In this document: positions 1 through 8,828 of the stretch, piece after piece | Position numbering within the stretch: position 1 is the first letter of the stretch | Layout: every line of letters starts with the position of its first letter | Assembly: GCA_910579755.1 (NCBI GenBank) | Contig: CAJTVB010000009.1 | Location: 69,457-133,456 of the forward strand | Direction: 5' to 3' | From: an uncultured Acetatifactor sp. | Lineage (GTDB): Bacteria > Bacillota > Clostridia > Lachnospirales > Lachnospiraceae | DNA length: 64,000 nt | Translations under genes and position numbers: made by a program | The notes under the pieces: model-generated | The model's input: the letters and a program-made list of their open reading frames with translations, nothing else | What the model was told of the DNA's origin: nothing | The model's database searches: none

Positions 1-672
1 CTGTATCCGTCCCTGTGGTATCTGGAATTTGCACTGTGTCTGTCTTTGTGGTGGGGGCGGGGGACCTGGCAGGGATTTAAGCTTTTGGTATTTTTTCTGC
101 TTGCACTTCCCACGCTGGGAGAGGTCAAAGAGAATTCCTATTTTTATCTGAATGTGAATCAGATCAATAATGGCTCCGGCATCACAGGCTACATTTCCTG
201 GGAAAGCTATTATGCTGAGGATCTGATGCAGTTGCTGGAGGATGAGATCGGAAGGGATATGAAGGATTATCGGGTGGTTCATCTGGGGATGAGCCCGGCG
301 CCGGCTCTGATGCATGGTTTTTACACAGCGGACGGATACTCCAACAATTATCCTTTGACATATAAGCGGCGCTTTCGGAGAGTTATCGAAAAAGAGCTGG
401 AGAAAAACCCCGAGACGGCGGCATATTTTGACACCTGGGGAAGCCGGTGTTATCTGTTTAATTCCTGTACGGGAATTGCCTGGATGCTGGGAAAGGACAT
501 GGGGATTGTTTACCAGGGGCTGGAGATCGACACGGAGGCACTGCGGAAATTGGAATGTGAGTATGTTTTTTCCGCCGGAGCAGTAGAAAACGCGGAGGAG
601 CTTGGATGGAAGCTGAGGGGATATTTTGAAACCGAAAAAAGCTATTGGGGTGTATGGATGTATGAACTGTAA
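1..672 (+). CDS. C-terminal part of a DUF6044-like membrane protein (cut by window edge)
   Basis: The reading frame is open from base 1 and ends at the TAA at 672, so only the C-terminal part of the gene is inside the window. It begins with hydrophobic residues that look like the end of the last membrane segments, followed by a soluble domain of about 180 residues. That domain clearly resembles the C-terminus of the complete 602-residue protein at 14876-16684: both share YSNNY, FRRVI, ELEK and NAEELG in the same order. The complete relative looks like a multi-pass GT-C-type protein, so this is probably a paralogous membrane glycosyltransferase-like protein. Substrate and function are unknown. 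An internal TTG at 46 could be read as a start but has no convincing ribosome site. Confidence 0.75.
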   Translation: MYPSLWYLEFALCLSLWWGRGTWQGFKLLVFFLLALPTLGEVKENSYFYLNVNQINNGSGITGYISWESYYAEDLMQLLEDEIGRDMKDYRVVHLGMSPAPALMHGFYTADGYSNNYPLTYKRRFRRVIEKELEKNPETAAYFDTWGSRCYLFNSCTGIAWMLGKDMGIVYQGLEIDTEALRKLECEYVFSAGAVENAEELGWKLRGYFETEKSYWGVWMYEL

Positions 673-700
673 CAGGGCCTGCAGGAAGAAAGCGGCTTGC

Positions 701-729
701 TTTACACATATTTGAAAGTGTGATAAGAT
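701..729 (+). promoter_or_regulatory. possible sigma-A promoter before the GT52 gene
   Basis: TTTACA at 701-706 is separated by 17 bases from TAAGAT at 724-729. The -35 matches consensus at five of six positions and the -10 at four of six. It lies in the 100-base gap before the glycosyltransferase gene. GATAAT at 727-732 is an alternative -10 with worse spacing. Confidence 0.35.
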
Positions 730-773
730 AATGGCCATGACGGAGTTTGGAAAGTATAAGACAGGGAATTTTA

Positions 774-1868
774 ATGAGCAGGATGAAAAAACAGCCCAAA
801 GGGCAGAGGGTATATGTCTGCCATACGTATTATCATGTATATGTGACTTTTTTAAAGGAACTTAATCTGCCGGAAAACCAGCGGGGAAAAGCCGACCTGG
901 TATTGTCCAAAATGTCTACAAATTTTGAGAAGCTGAAGGAGCGGGTGGAAAGCACAGGACTGTTTGACCGGGTTTATGAATTTGACGAAAAAAGGGAAGA
1001 CTTTTTCCCTGAGCTGGCAAGATACCGTCGGGACGGCGGCAATTTCCTGAGCAACCTGTTTAGACGCATAAGATTTACCAGAAGATATGCCCAGCTGGAA
1101 GCTCCTTATATACCAGTGGATTTTCGCGAGTATGAGGATATCTATATATATTGTGATTCGGACCCTGTGGGCTATTACCTGAATCAGAACCGAATCTATT
1201 ATCATGCGCTGGAGGATGGATTAAACTGCCTGAAAAATTTTGATGCTGCCCGTTATGACAATCGGGGACATTTTGGATTGAAGGCATTTTTGTCTCGAAG
1301 CTTAAATCTGATTTTTGTTCAGAACGGATACGGAAAATATTGTATTGATATGGAAGTCAATGATATTTCGGCGATTCGATATTCCTGCCCAAGGTATGTG
1401 GAGAAGCCGAGGCAGGAGCTGGCGGATCATCTGACGGACGGTGATAAGGACGTGATTCTGAAAGCATTTATCCGGGATAAAGAGGTCCTGGAGCGGCAGA
1501 TTGCAGAGAGCAGCCAGGTGGGGGATAAGATACTGATTCTGACAGACCCTCTTTGTACCTTGGATGTAAGGGAGAGGATATTTCGAGACATTATTGCAAG
1601 ATATGAATCAGAGGGAACGATCTTTTTAAAACCTCATCCCAGAGACGAACTGGATTATCGCAGTTTATTTTCTGAGTATCCTCAGTTTGATGCCACAGTC
1701 CCTATGGAAATATTGAATTTTTTTCCGGGGCTGCGGTTCAAAAAGGTAGTGGCGGTGTTTACGGAGATGAAGGGTATTCACTTTGCAGATGAGCTGATAC
1801 GGCTGGGGGCAGATTTTATGGATGCCTATGAAAAACCCGAGATCCATCGGCAGAATGAGCAGATTTGA
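774..1868 (+). CDS. GT52-type glycosyltransferase (putative sialyl/nonulosonyl transferase)
   Basis: This cytosolic protein of about 364 residues has no obvious membrane segment. HALEDG (residues 144-149) and KPHPRD (286-291) resemble the conserved blocks of family GT52 and related sialyltransferases, in which the HP-type motif contacts the CMP-sugar. The start at ATG 774 is preferred because GGGA lies six bases upstream; an in-frame TTG at 747 and an ATG at 783 are alternatives. The downstream pseF, pseI and pseG genes supply a CMP-nonulosonate, which makes transfer of pseudaminic acid the most likely job. The acceptor is unknown. The family assignment rests on motif memory and context, not on a search. 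Confidence 0.6.
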   Translation: MSRMKKQPKGQRVYVCHTYYHVYVTFLKELNLPENQRGKADLVLSKMSTNFEKLKERVESTGLFDRVYEFDEKREDFFPELARYRRDGGNFLSNLFRRIRFTRRYAQLEAPYIPVDFREYEDIYIYCDSDPVGYYLNQNRIYYHALEDGLNCLKNFDAARYDNRGHFGLKAFLSRSLNLIFVQNGYGKYCIDMEVNDISAIRYSCPRYVEKPRQELADHLTDGDKDVILKAFIRDKEVLERQIAESSQVGDKILILTDPLCTLDVRERIFRDIIARYESEGTIFLKPHPRDELDYRSLFSEYPQFDATVPMEILNFFPGLRFKKVVAVFTEMKGIHFADELIRLGADFMDAYEKPEIHRQNEQI

Positions 1869-1898
1869 ACACAGCAAAACATCTGCAAGGGAGATAAT

Positions 1899-3452
1899 GT
1901 GGATAAAGAAAAAAGAAACAGAATAACCGGGGTTGTTGTGCTGGGAATTCTGCCGTTGTTTTTAGCTATTATATATTGTGCGGTGTACGGAAAGGCTCCG
2001 TGGGACATCTATCTTCCCAATTCGTATTGGAATGATGAGCTTTTTTACTACAAACAGGTGGAGGGAATTTTAAAAGGCGGTGCACCGGGAGGGTATTTCG
2101 GCTATAATGGGAGCCAGGCCTTCGTGCTGTCCTTTGCGGTGTGGAGTCCTCTGTTGCTGATTCCCTGGGTAATCTGGGGAGGTATTTTTGGATGGAATTT
2201 CTTTTCGCCGATTTTGTGCAACCTGCTATGCCTCATGGCCGGGCTGGCGGCGTTTGGATGGCTGGCAAGGCCCGCGAAGCGTCAGACGGTGACAATTGCG
2301 GTGCTATTGGCATTGTTTACGCCGCTGACCAGGTTTATTATTTCATGTATGCCGGAAACGTTCTGCTGTAGTTTGGTTTTGTGGTATATGGGATGCCTGT
2401 TTGCCTGCGAAAGAGCGCGTTGGAGAGGCGGGTTATGGCAAATGTATTTGATTGCCGGTTTCCTGACGCTGATGAGACCCTATTTTTTGTTGCTTTTTAT
2501 ATACCCTGTTATAAACTTTGGAAGAGAAAAAAGGACAAGAGGGATATGGGCGGCAGGCGGGGGATGCCTGTTTGCCCTTGGATATATGATACTGCAAATC
2601 CTGTTAAGCGCAGATTATCTGTTTGATGCTTTAGAGCTGCCTTTTCTGCAGACCATTGGGGAGCAGGGACTTGGGGCAGGAATTCAGGAGTTTGGGAGGC
2701 AGTTTCTGGAGAGTGCGCGGACTCTGAAAGATTTTCTGCGGGCGGCCCTGCAGTATGGTAATTTTCCCGGAAGCATGTATGCGGTGTTCGGGGTAACGGG
2801 AGTGATCTTTTTGGCTGTGGCGGCGGTGGAGTGGAAAAGGCGGAAAGAAAATCCATATTTCAAACTGGCTGTATCCATGGCGGGGATGTATACGGCTATG
2901 ATGGCCGCAATTTTTTTCATTTATTCCCTGAATGAGGGAGGCCGTCATCTGATGACCTTTCTTCTGGCAGGCTTTTTGGTGCTTGGAATGTATTCGTCCA
3001 GGGTGGCAGGCGGTCTTGTTCAGGTATTGACCGCGGCTGTAATCGGGTTTTTCTTCCTGGTGCAGCCGGGGATTCCCTACGACAGGCTTCCGCCCTTCCA
3101 GGAGGAGGTACTGGCAGGAGAAATCCGTGCCATGAGCCAAGCGCTCCAGGAAAAGATGGAGTATACTTCCCGCATAGGATGGGAAAATACGGTAGTCTGG
3201 CTTGCCTATGACATTGTGGATGGGGAGACTGTTATTGAACAGTGGCAGCAGCTGTATGCGTTGCCGGGGGGCTGCGGCATAAATTATTGTTCCGCGCAGT
3301 ATGTTTTGGACAATCTGTATGAACTGCAGGCGCGGTATATCGCAGCAATTCCCGGAGGGCAGGTGGAGGAACTGCTTTTGAGAGAAGGAGCTGTCCTGCT
3401 TGAAAAGAATGAAAAGATAGCAGTGTATTGCAGAACTGTTGTAAATGAATAG
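1899..3452 (+). CDS. multi-pass membrane protein, GT-C-like
   Basis: The 517-residue protein has roughly ten hydrophobic segments. After the first segment it carries a short loop with NDELFYYKQ, the kind of acidic Asp-Glu motif found in the first extracytoplasmic loop of GT-C glycosyltransferases that use polyprenyl-phosphate sugars. The last 100 or so residues form a soluble tail. The GTG start at 1899 has AAGGGAGA just upstream; the ATG two bases earlier is in another frame and soon stops. It sits between the GT52 gene and the ABC flippase, probably in one operon. I do not recognise a named family, so the glycosyltransferase role is inferred. Confidence 0.5.
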   Translation: MDKEKRNRITGVVVLGILPLFLAIIYCAVYGKAPWDIYLPNSYWNDELFYYKQVEGILKGGAPGGYFGYNGSQAFVLSFAVWSPLLLIPWVIWGGIFGWNFFSPILCNLLCLMAGLAAFGWLARPAKRQTVTIAVLLALFTPLTRFIISCMPETFCCSLVLWYMGCLFACERARWRGGLWQMYLIAGFLTLMRPYFLLLFIYPVINFGREKRTRGIWAAGGGCLFALGYMILQILLSADYLFDALELPFLQTIGEQGLGAGIQEFGRQFLESARTLKDFLRAALQYGNFPGSMYAVFGVTGVIFLAVAAVEWKRRKENPYFKLAVSMAGMYTAMMAAIFFIYSLNEGGRHLMTFLLAGFLVLGMYSSRVAGGLVQVLTAAVIGFFFLVQPGIPYDRLPPFQEEVLAGEIRAMSQALQEKMEYTSRIGWENTVVWLAYDIVDGETVIEQWQQLYALPGGCGINYCSAQYVLDNLYELQARYIAAIPGGQVEELLLREGAVLLEKNEKIAVYCRTVVNE

Positions 3453-3479
3453 CCCTGCCGCAGGCGGAAAGGTGCAGTT

Positions 3480-5225
3480 ATGATACAGATACTGAAAAAA
3501 TTAAGGGTTTTATTGGATAAAAAACAGAAAAGAATTATGGCAGGTCTGATCGTAATGATGGTTATCAGTGCCTTTCTGCAGACTGCCGGAGTGGGGATGC
3601 TGGTACAGGTGGTTACTGTGGCGGTGGATCCCAGGGCCCTGGAGAACGGCCTGGTGAGGTGGCTCTATGGGTTTCTTGGGAGCACCAGTTATGAAAGTTT
3701 TTCCGTAACGGTAATGGCCCTGCTGATTGCCACATTTGTGGTGAAAAACGCTTTTTTGTTTGTACAGCAGAAGCTGACATTTTCTTTTGTATACACCAAT
3801 CAGTTCCGGACTTCGGAGCGTATGATGCGCAATTATCTGCGGCGGAATTATGAATTCTATTTGAATGCGGATACCGCGGTGGTTCAGCGGAGTATCACTT
3901 CGGATGTGAATAATATGTATGCGCTGATCCTGTATCTGCTTCAGCTGATCTCGGACTGCGTGGTCACTTTATTTGTGGTAAGCTATTGCTTTATTACCAA
4001 CGGCACCATGACGGTGGTGCTGGGGGTAGTGCTGGTAATACTGATGGTGTTGGTAAAGGGAGTTCTGCAGCCTGTGATGCGCAGGGCCGGCAAGGATAAT
4101 CAGGATTTTTACAGCGGTCTGTTTAAATGGATATCGCAGACGGTTCAGGGCATCAAGGAAGTAAAGATCGGCGGCAAGGAACAGCATTTTGTTGATGAGT
4201 ACAATAAATGCGGAAGAGGTTATGTCAGCGCGGTGCAGCGGTACAGTCTCTACGGAAGTATTCCCAAGCTGCTTTTGGAAACGGCCTGCGTGAGCACCAT
4301 GGTGGGTTATATGATTTTTCAGGTGGTTAGAGGTACCTCTTCGGAGGAAATGCTTCAGGTATTGTCAACCCTTGCTGCTGCGGCTTTTGTGCTGCTTCCC
4401 TGCGTGAACCGGATCAGCAATCAGATCAATTCCATTGCCTATTGTGAGCCGGCCTTTATGGGGGTTACGAATAATCTGCAGGATGAAATCCGGGAGGATA
4501 AGGTGGATTTGGCTTTTGCCTCTGAGGAGGAAGAAAAGCTTCCTCTTTCCCGGGAGGTAGAGCTGCGGAATATTACCTATGCATATCCCAATTCAGAAAA
4601 GCTGATCCTGGATCATGCGGATATGGTGATCCCTGTGGGGGCTTCCGTTGGCATCGTGGGCACATCCGGAGCGGGAAAGAGCACTGCAGTGGATATTCTG
4701 CTGGGGCTTTTGGAGCCAAGGGAAGGAGATGTCTATGCGGACGGGCAAAAGGTGAAGGAGCACTATAGGAGATGGCTTCGCAATATTGGTTATATTCCGC
4801 AGATGATCTTTATGTTGGACGATACTATACGGCGTAATGTGGCGTTTGGAGTAGCTGATGAGCGTATCGATGAAGAACGGGTTTGGGAGGTGCTGAAGGA
4901 GGCTCAGCTGGATGAATTCATTAAAACGCTTCCGGAGGGACTGGATACCGGCATCGGTGAGCGGGGAATCCGGCTTTCCGGCGGCCAGAGACAGCGGATC
5001 GGCATAGCCAGGGCCCTGTATCATGATCCGGAGCTGTTAGTGCTGGACGAGGCTACCTCTGCCCTGGATAATGATACGGAAAAGATTATCATGGAGTCTA
5101 TCAACAGACTGCACGGAAAGAAGACATTGGTGATTATTGCCCACCGGCTTCAGACCATTGAAAAGTGTGATTTGGTATACCGGGTGGAAGACGGAAAGAT
5201 ATTGAAGGAAGAAAGAAGATCATAA
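3480..5225 (+). CDS. ABC exporter (fused permease and ATPase), flippase-like
   Basis: The 581-residue half-transporter has an N-terminal six-helix membrane domain (about residues 15-330) and a C-terminal ATPase. The ATPase has Walker A GTSGAGKST at 394-402, signature LSGGQ, Walker B LLVLDEATSALD and a following H-loop (IIAHRL). The layout matches MsbA/PglK-type exporters, which work as homodimers. PglK-type proteins flip lipid-linked oligosaccharides, and the surrounding glycan genes make that the likely role, with export of another lipid or peptide possible. AAAGG precedes the ATG start. The stop codon lies inside a run of 20-base tandem repeats leading into pseF. Confidence 0.75.
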   Translation: MIQILKKLRVLLDKKQKRIMAGLIVMMVISAFLQTAGVGMLVQVVTVAVDPRALENGLVRWLYGFLGSTSYESFSVTVMALLIATFVVKNAFLFVQQKLTFSFVYTNQFRTSERMMRNYLRRNYEFYLNADTAVVQRSITSDVNNMYALILYLLQLISDCVVTLFVVSYCFITNGTMTVVLGVVLVILMVLVKGVLQPVMRRAGKDNQDFYSGLFKWISQTVQGIKEVKIGGKEQHFVDEYNKCGRGYVSAVQRYSLYGSIPKLLLETACVSTMVGYMIFQVVRGTSSEEMLQVLSTLAAAAFVLLPCVNRISNQINSIAYCEPAFMGVTNNLQDEIREDKVDLAFASEEEEKLPLSREVELRNITYAYPNSEKLILDHADMVIPVGASVGIVGTSGAGKSTAVDILLGLLEPREGDVYADGQKVKEHYRRWLRNIGYIPQMIFMLDDTIRRNVAFGVADERIDEERVWEVLKEAQLDEFIKTLPEGLDTGIGERGIRLSGGQRQRIGIARALYHDPELLVLDEATSALDNDTEKIIMESINRLHGKKTLVIIAHRLQTIEKCDLVYRVEDGKILKEERRS

Positions 5226-5294
5226 AGGAAAAAAGAAGACCAAAAAGAAAAAGAGAAGACCATGAAGAAAGAAAAAAGACCATGAAGGAAAAGG
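5215..5294 (+). repeat. four tandem 20-base A/G-rich repeats
   Basis: Units begin at 5215, 5235, 5255 and 5275 with GAAGAT, GAAGAC, GAAGAC and AAAGAC, each followed by a purine-rich tail; units 3 and 4 share GACCATGAAG. The spacing is exactly 20 bases. The first unit covers the stop codon of the ABC exporter gene and the last supplies the ribosome site AAGGGAGG of pseF. Copy-number change here would alter only the gap between the two genes. Confidence 0.75.
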
Positions 5295-5304
5295 GAGGCG
5301 CAGC

Positions 5305-6015
5305 GTGAAAAAGGACAGAAAGCTGGCAATCATTACGGCCAGGGGCGGAAGCAAGCGGATACCCAGGAAAAACATTAAGGAATTTTGCGGGAAACCGATT
5401 ATAGCATACTCCATTCAGGCGGCGCTGAGGGCAGGAGTGTTTGATACGGTGATGGTATCTACGGATGATGAAGAGATTGCGGGAATTGCCGGACAATATG
5501 GCGCTGAGGTTCCTTTTTTCCGCGATGCAAAAACCTCCGACGACCATTCAACCACCAGCGACGTACTGAGGGAGGTACTGGCCGCATACGAGGAACGGGG
5601 AGAAAACTACGATATAGTATGCTGCCTTTATCCCACGGCGCCCTTTGTGACGGCGGAAAAGCTGGGAAATGCCGTTGAGTGTCTGGCTGACTCTGACGCG
5701 GATGTTTTGATACCAGTTGTGGCATTTTCGTATCCGATTCAGCGGTCTATGGTTATAGAAGAAGGCAGATTGGTGTTCAGGCATCCTGAGTATTTGGACA
5801 GCCGTTCTCAGGACCTGGAAACGCATTACCATGATGCAGGGCAGTTTTATGTATTTCGTACAGAATCCTTTCTGCGCAGCGGGCGGGTGATAGCGGGGAA
5901 TATTCTGCCGCTGACAGTTTCTGAACTGGAGGTTCAGGATATTGACAATATGACGGATTGGAAGCTAGCGGAGATGAAATACAGGTTGATTGCAGAGCGG
6001 GGAGGCGGTATATAA
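5305..6015 (+). CDS. pseF: CMP-nonulosonate synthetase (pseudaminate cytidylyltransferase)
   Basis: The enzyme activates a nonulosonic acid with CTP, releasing pyrophosphate and CMP-sugar in the cytosol. The 236-residue protein has the family's N-terminal nucleotide loop (ITARGGSKRIPRKN, residues 9-22), then FCGKPIIAYSI and the STDDEEIA stretch. NeuA, LegF and PseF are hard to tell apart by eye; PseF is chosen because pseI and pseG lie three and four genes downstream, including the hexapeptide gene between. GTG at 5305 follows a strong AAGGGAGG site. The next gene starts immediately after the stop, which suggests translational coupling. Confidence 0.8.
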   Translation: MKKDRKLAIITARGGSKRIPRKNIKEFCGKPIIAYSIQAALRAGVFDTVMVSTDDEEIAGIAGQYGAEVPFFRDAKTSDDHSTTSDVLREVLAAYEERGENYDIVCCLYPTAPFVTAEKLGNAVECLADSDADVLIPVVAFSYPIQRSMVIEEGRLVFRHPEYLDSRSQDLETHYHDAGQFYVFRTESFLRSGRVIAGNILPLTVSELEVQDIDNMTDWKLAEMKYRLIAERGGGI

Positions 6016-6588
6016 ATGGATAATTTTCTCTCAAGAGAAGAACTGGAGAGCCTGGGCTTAAAGGCTTTTGGTGAGGATGTGAGAATCGGCAGACATGCGG
6101 TTTTATACTCTCCTGAAAATTTAAGCCTGGGAGATCATGTGCGGATAGATGATTTTACGGTTATCAGCGGCTGTGTAACCTTGAAGAGCTATGTTCATAT
6201 TTCACAGTTTTGCGGACTGTATGGAGGGGATAAGGGGATTGTGATGGAGGATTTTTCCACGCTGGCATCCAAAAACACGATCTATGCTGTTTCCGACGAT
6301 TATACGGGAGCATCCATGACCAATCCTTTTGTGCCGGCAGAATATAAACCCGGCTTCATCAGCCGGAGGGTGGTCATAGGAAGGCATGTAATACTGGGCT
6401 GCGGCTGTGTGGTTCTGCCGGGGGTCACACTGGGTGAGGGCACTGCCGTGGGGAGTATGTCCCTGTGTAATCGAAGCACAGAGGAATGGTCCATGTATGT
6501 AGGCATACCTGCCAGGAAAAAAAGCGACAGAAAAAAGGACATTTTACAGCTGGAGAAGAAGTTCTGGGAAGAGATGCAGCATGGATAA
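6016..6588 (+). CDS. hexapeptide-repeat acyltransferase
   Basis: The 190-residue protein is a left-handed beta-helix acyltransferase of the xenobiotic/galactoside acetyltransferase group. It shows hexapeptide periodicity in GEDVRIGRHAVL, SLGDHVRIDD and VVIGRHVILGCGCVVLPGV, and ends with a YVGIPARKK motif typical of the group. Such proteins act as trimers and transfer an acetyl or other acyl group from acyl-CoA to an amino or hydroxyl group of a sugar. Its position between pseF and pseI suggests that it modifies the nonulosonic acid or its precursor; it could stand in for the GNAT-type PseH, which is not seen, or O-acetylate the finished sugar. It starts directly after the pseF stop. Confidence 0.75.
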   Translation: MDNFLSREELESLGLKAFGEDVRIGRHAVLYSPENLSLGDHVRIDDFTVISGCVTLKSYVHISQFCGLYGGDKGIVMEDFSTLASKNTIYAVSDDYTGASMTNPFVPAEYKPGFISRRVVIGRHVILGCGCVVLPGVTLGEGTAVGSMSLCNRSTEEWSMYVGIPARKKSDRKKDILQLEKKFWEEMQHG

Positions 6589-6637
6589 ATATGCAGGCGG
6601 CGCCGTAACGGCTGTGATGAGAATATGAGGACAGGCT

Positions 6638-7699
6638 ATGAATAAAAATATCAAGATCGGAAATCGTGTGGTGGGAGAGGATGCCCCGGCGTTTATTATC
6701 GCGGAAATGTCCGCAAACCATAATATGGATTTTGACAGGGCCGTGGCAATTTTGAGGGCGGCCAGGGACGCGGGGGCGGATGCGGTAAAGATTCAGACCT
6801 ACACGGCGGATACCATTACGCTGGACTGTGATGATCCCTGTTTCCAGCTCACTCAGGGCACGATTTGGGACGGCATAACCCTCCACAAGCTGTATGAGAC
6901 GGCCTATACGCCCTGGGAATGGCAGCCGGAACTGAAGAAAACAGCGGAGGAAATGGGGCTGGAATTTTTTTCTTCGCCCTTTGATTTGACAGCGGTGGAT
7001 TTCCTGGAAAAAATGGAGGTTTCCGCCTATAAGGTGGCATCCTTTGAAATCAACGATATTCCCCTGATCCGCAGGATTGCCCGAACAGGAAAGCCTATTC
7101 TTATTTCCACGGGCATTGCCTATATGGCGGATATTGAACTTGCCCTGCGCACCTGCCGTGAGGAGGGAAATGAGAAGGTGATTCTGCTGAAATGCACCTC
7201 CGCCTATCCTGCTCCCTACGAGGAAATCAATCTGAGAACCATTCCTTCCATGAGGGAGACCTTTGACTGCATCACAGGGCTTTCCGACCATACCTTGGGA
7301 AGCGCCGTGGCGGTGGGCGCGGCGGCCCTGGGAGCCAGGGTGGTGGAAAAGCATCTGACGCTGAGGCGATCCGACGGCGGGGCGGACAGCGCTTTTTCCA
7401 TGGAGCCGGAGGAATTCCGGGATATGGTAGACCAGATCCGTAAGGTGGAAGCCGCCCTGGGCCGGGTGACCTATGGCCTGACTCCGAAAACAGCCAGAGA
7501 GCGGGAACATTCCCGATCACTTTTTGTGGCCAGGGATATGAGAAAGGGAGAAGTGTTTACACCGGAAAATCTGCGCTCAGTGAGACCGGGCTGCGGTCTG
7601 CACACCAGGCATTATGAGGAGCTGTTGGGAAAGAAAATAGCCCGGGACGCCAAAATGGGAACGCCCATGAGCTGGGAGCTGGTGGACTTTGATCATTGA
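6638..7699 (+). CDS. pseI: pseudaminic acid synthase
   Basis: The enzyme condenses phosphoenolpyruvate with 6-deoxy-AltdiNAc to give pseudaminic acid. The 353-residue length is right for the NeuB family: a TIM barrel (about residues 20-280) followed by a C-terminal antifreeze-like SAF domain (about 285-345, EHSRSLFVARDMRKGE). IIAEMSANHNMDF, DAVKIQTYTADTITL and GTIWDG are typical of the PseI branch rather than of NeuB proper. The ATG at 6638 follows GAGGACAGGCT. It is followed after 37 bases by pseG. Confidence 0.87.
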   Translation: MNKNIKIGNRVVGEDAPAFIIAEMSANHNMDFDRAVAILRAARDAGADAVKIQTYTADTITLDCDDPCFQLTQGTIWDGITLHKLYETAYTPWEWQPELKKTAEEMGLEFFSSPFDLTAVDFLEKMEVSAYKVASFEINDIPLIRRIARTGKPILISTGIAYMADIELALRTCREEGNEKVILLKCTSAYPAPYEEINLRTIPSMRETFDCITGLSDHTLGSAVAVGAAALGARVVEKHLTLRRSDGGADSAFSMEPEEFRDMVDQIRKVEAALGRVTYGLTPKTAREREHSRSLFVARDMRKGEVFTPENLRSVRPGCGLHTRHYEELLGKKIARDAKMGTPMSWELVDFDH

Positions 7700-7736
7700 G
7701 CGCCTGACAGAGGCGAAGGGCGTGCGGGGTATAAAT

Positions 7737-8816
7737 ATGATTTTTATTCGTGCGGACGGAGGACCTGAAATCGGCATAGGGCATTTGATGCGGTGTATGA
7801 CGCTGGCCCAGGAGCTGGCGCTGTGCCAGCGAGACAGAGAGAATATCTGCTTTGTCTGTGCCGATCAAGCCAGTGCGGCTTTTGTAAAAGGACAGGGATT
7901 TCCTGCCCGGATTCTGGAAACGGAATATCGCGACATGGAATCAGAGCTTCCCCTGTGGAGCAGGATGCCGGCGGAGGCAGAAAAGGGAGCCGGTCCTTTT
8001 ATTATTTTAGTGGACAGCTATTTTGTGACAAAAAAGTATCTTGCCTTCTTGAGAAGCCGGGCCTATACGATTTTGATGGATGATTTGGGAACGGTGTCCT
8101 ATCCGGTGGACTGCCTGATTAATTACAATATAACGGCTGATCACGAAGTCTATGAGAGGCTGTACGAGGGGCAGAAAACGGATTTGATAATTGGCAGCAG
8201 GTATGCGCCGGTGAGGCGGCAGTTTGTGAATGTGGATTATCAGATGCGGAAACAGGTGAAAAGTGTACTGATTACCACCGGCGGAGGGGATATTGAAAAT
8301 ATTGCGGGACAGATCTGGAGGACGATAAATAAAGAAGGATTTGAATTTCATTTGGTGACAGGGCGTTTTAACCCTCATTTTCAGGAGCTGAAGAGGCTTG
8401 AGGAGGGGTGCTGTAATCTGCACATTTACCATAATGTGGCGGATATGGCAGGCTTGATGAAAATGTGCGACATGGCCATCACAGCGGGAGGCTCAACGGT
8501 ATATGAGCTGGCGGCGGTGGGAGTGCCTTTTATTTGCTTCTCTTATGCGGAAAATCAGGAGGAACAGGCTGAGCGCCTGGGGAAATATGGGATCGCGCCT
8601 TATGCCGGTGCGTACCATCGCAGGCCAAAGGAGACGCTGGCCCGCATGAGGGAACTGTTTGAACAGATATCCTCCCATCCAAAGGAACGGCGGGAGATTC
8701 ATGAAAATGTAAAGAAGATAACTGACGGGAGGGGGGCAGCCCGGCTGGCAGAGGAGCTGATTCGGCTGGCCGGCGAAGGAAGCAAATACAGAGGACATTC
8801 AGGACGCATTCTGTGA
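7737..8816 (+). CDS. pseG: UDP-2,4-diacetamido-2,4,6-trideoxy-altropyranose hydrolase
   Basis: PseG removes UDP from the altrose derivative to give the substrate of PseI. The 359-residue protein has the diagnostic N-terminus with RADGGPEIGIGHLMRC, in which the His is catalytic in the characterised family, and a GT-B-like C-terminal lobe with ITAGGSTVYELAAVGVPF. ATG 7737 is preferred over an in-frame TTG at 7689 because it gives the expected family N-terminus. Because PseG acts on the UDP-linked intermediate made by PseB, PseC and PseH, its presence strengthens the pseudaminic-acid reading; those earlier enzymes are not in this window. Confidence 0.85.
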   Translation: MIFIRADGGPEIGIGHLMRCMTLAQELALCQRDRENICFVCADQASAAFVKGQGFPARILETEYRDMESELPLWSRMPAEAEKGAGPFIILVDSYFVTKKYLAFLRSRAYTILMDDLGTVSYPVDCLINYNITADHEVYERLYEGQKTDLIIGSRYAPVRRQFVNVDYQMRKQVKSVLITTGGGDIENIAGQIWRTINKEGFEFHLVTGRFNPHFQELKRLEEGCCNLHIYHNVADMAGLMKMCDMAITAGGSTVYELAAVGVPFICFSYAENQEEQAERLGKYGIAPYAGAYHRRPKETLARMRELFEQISSHPKERREIHENVKKITDGRGAARLAEELIRLAGEGSKYRGHSGRIL

Positions 8817-8828
8817 TATGGAGGTAAA

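Noticed and set aside
6425..7510. A 361-codon open frame on the - strand
   Set aside because: It is antisense to pseI and the acyltransferase gene, both well supported, and has no ribosome site or domain.
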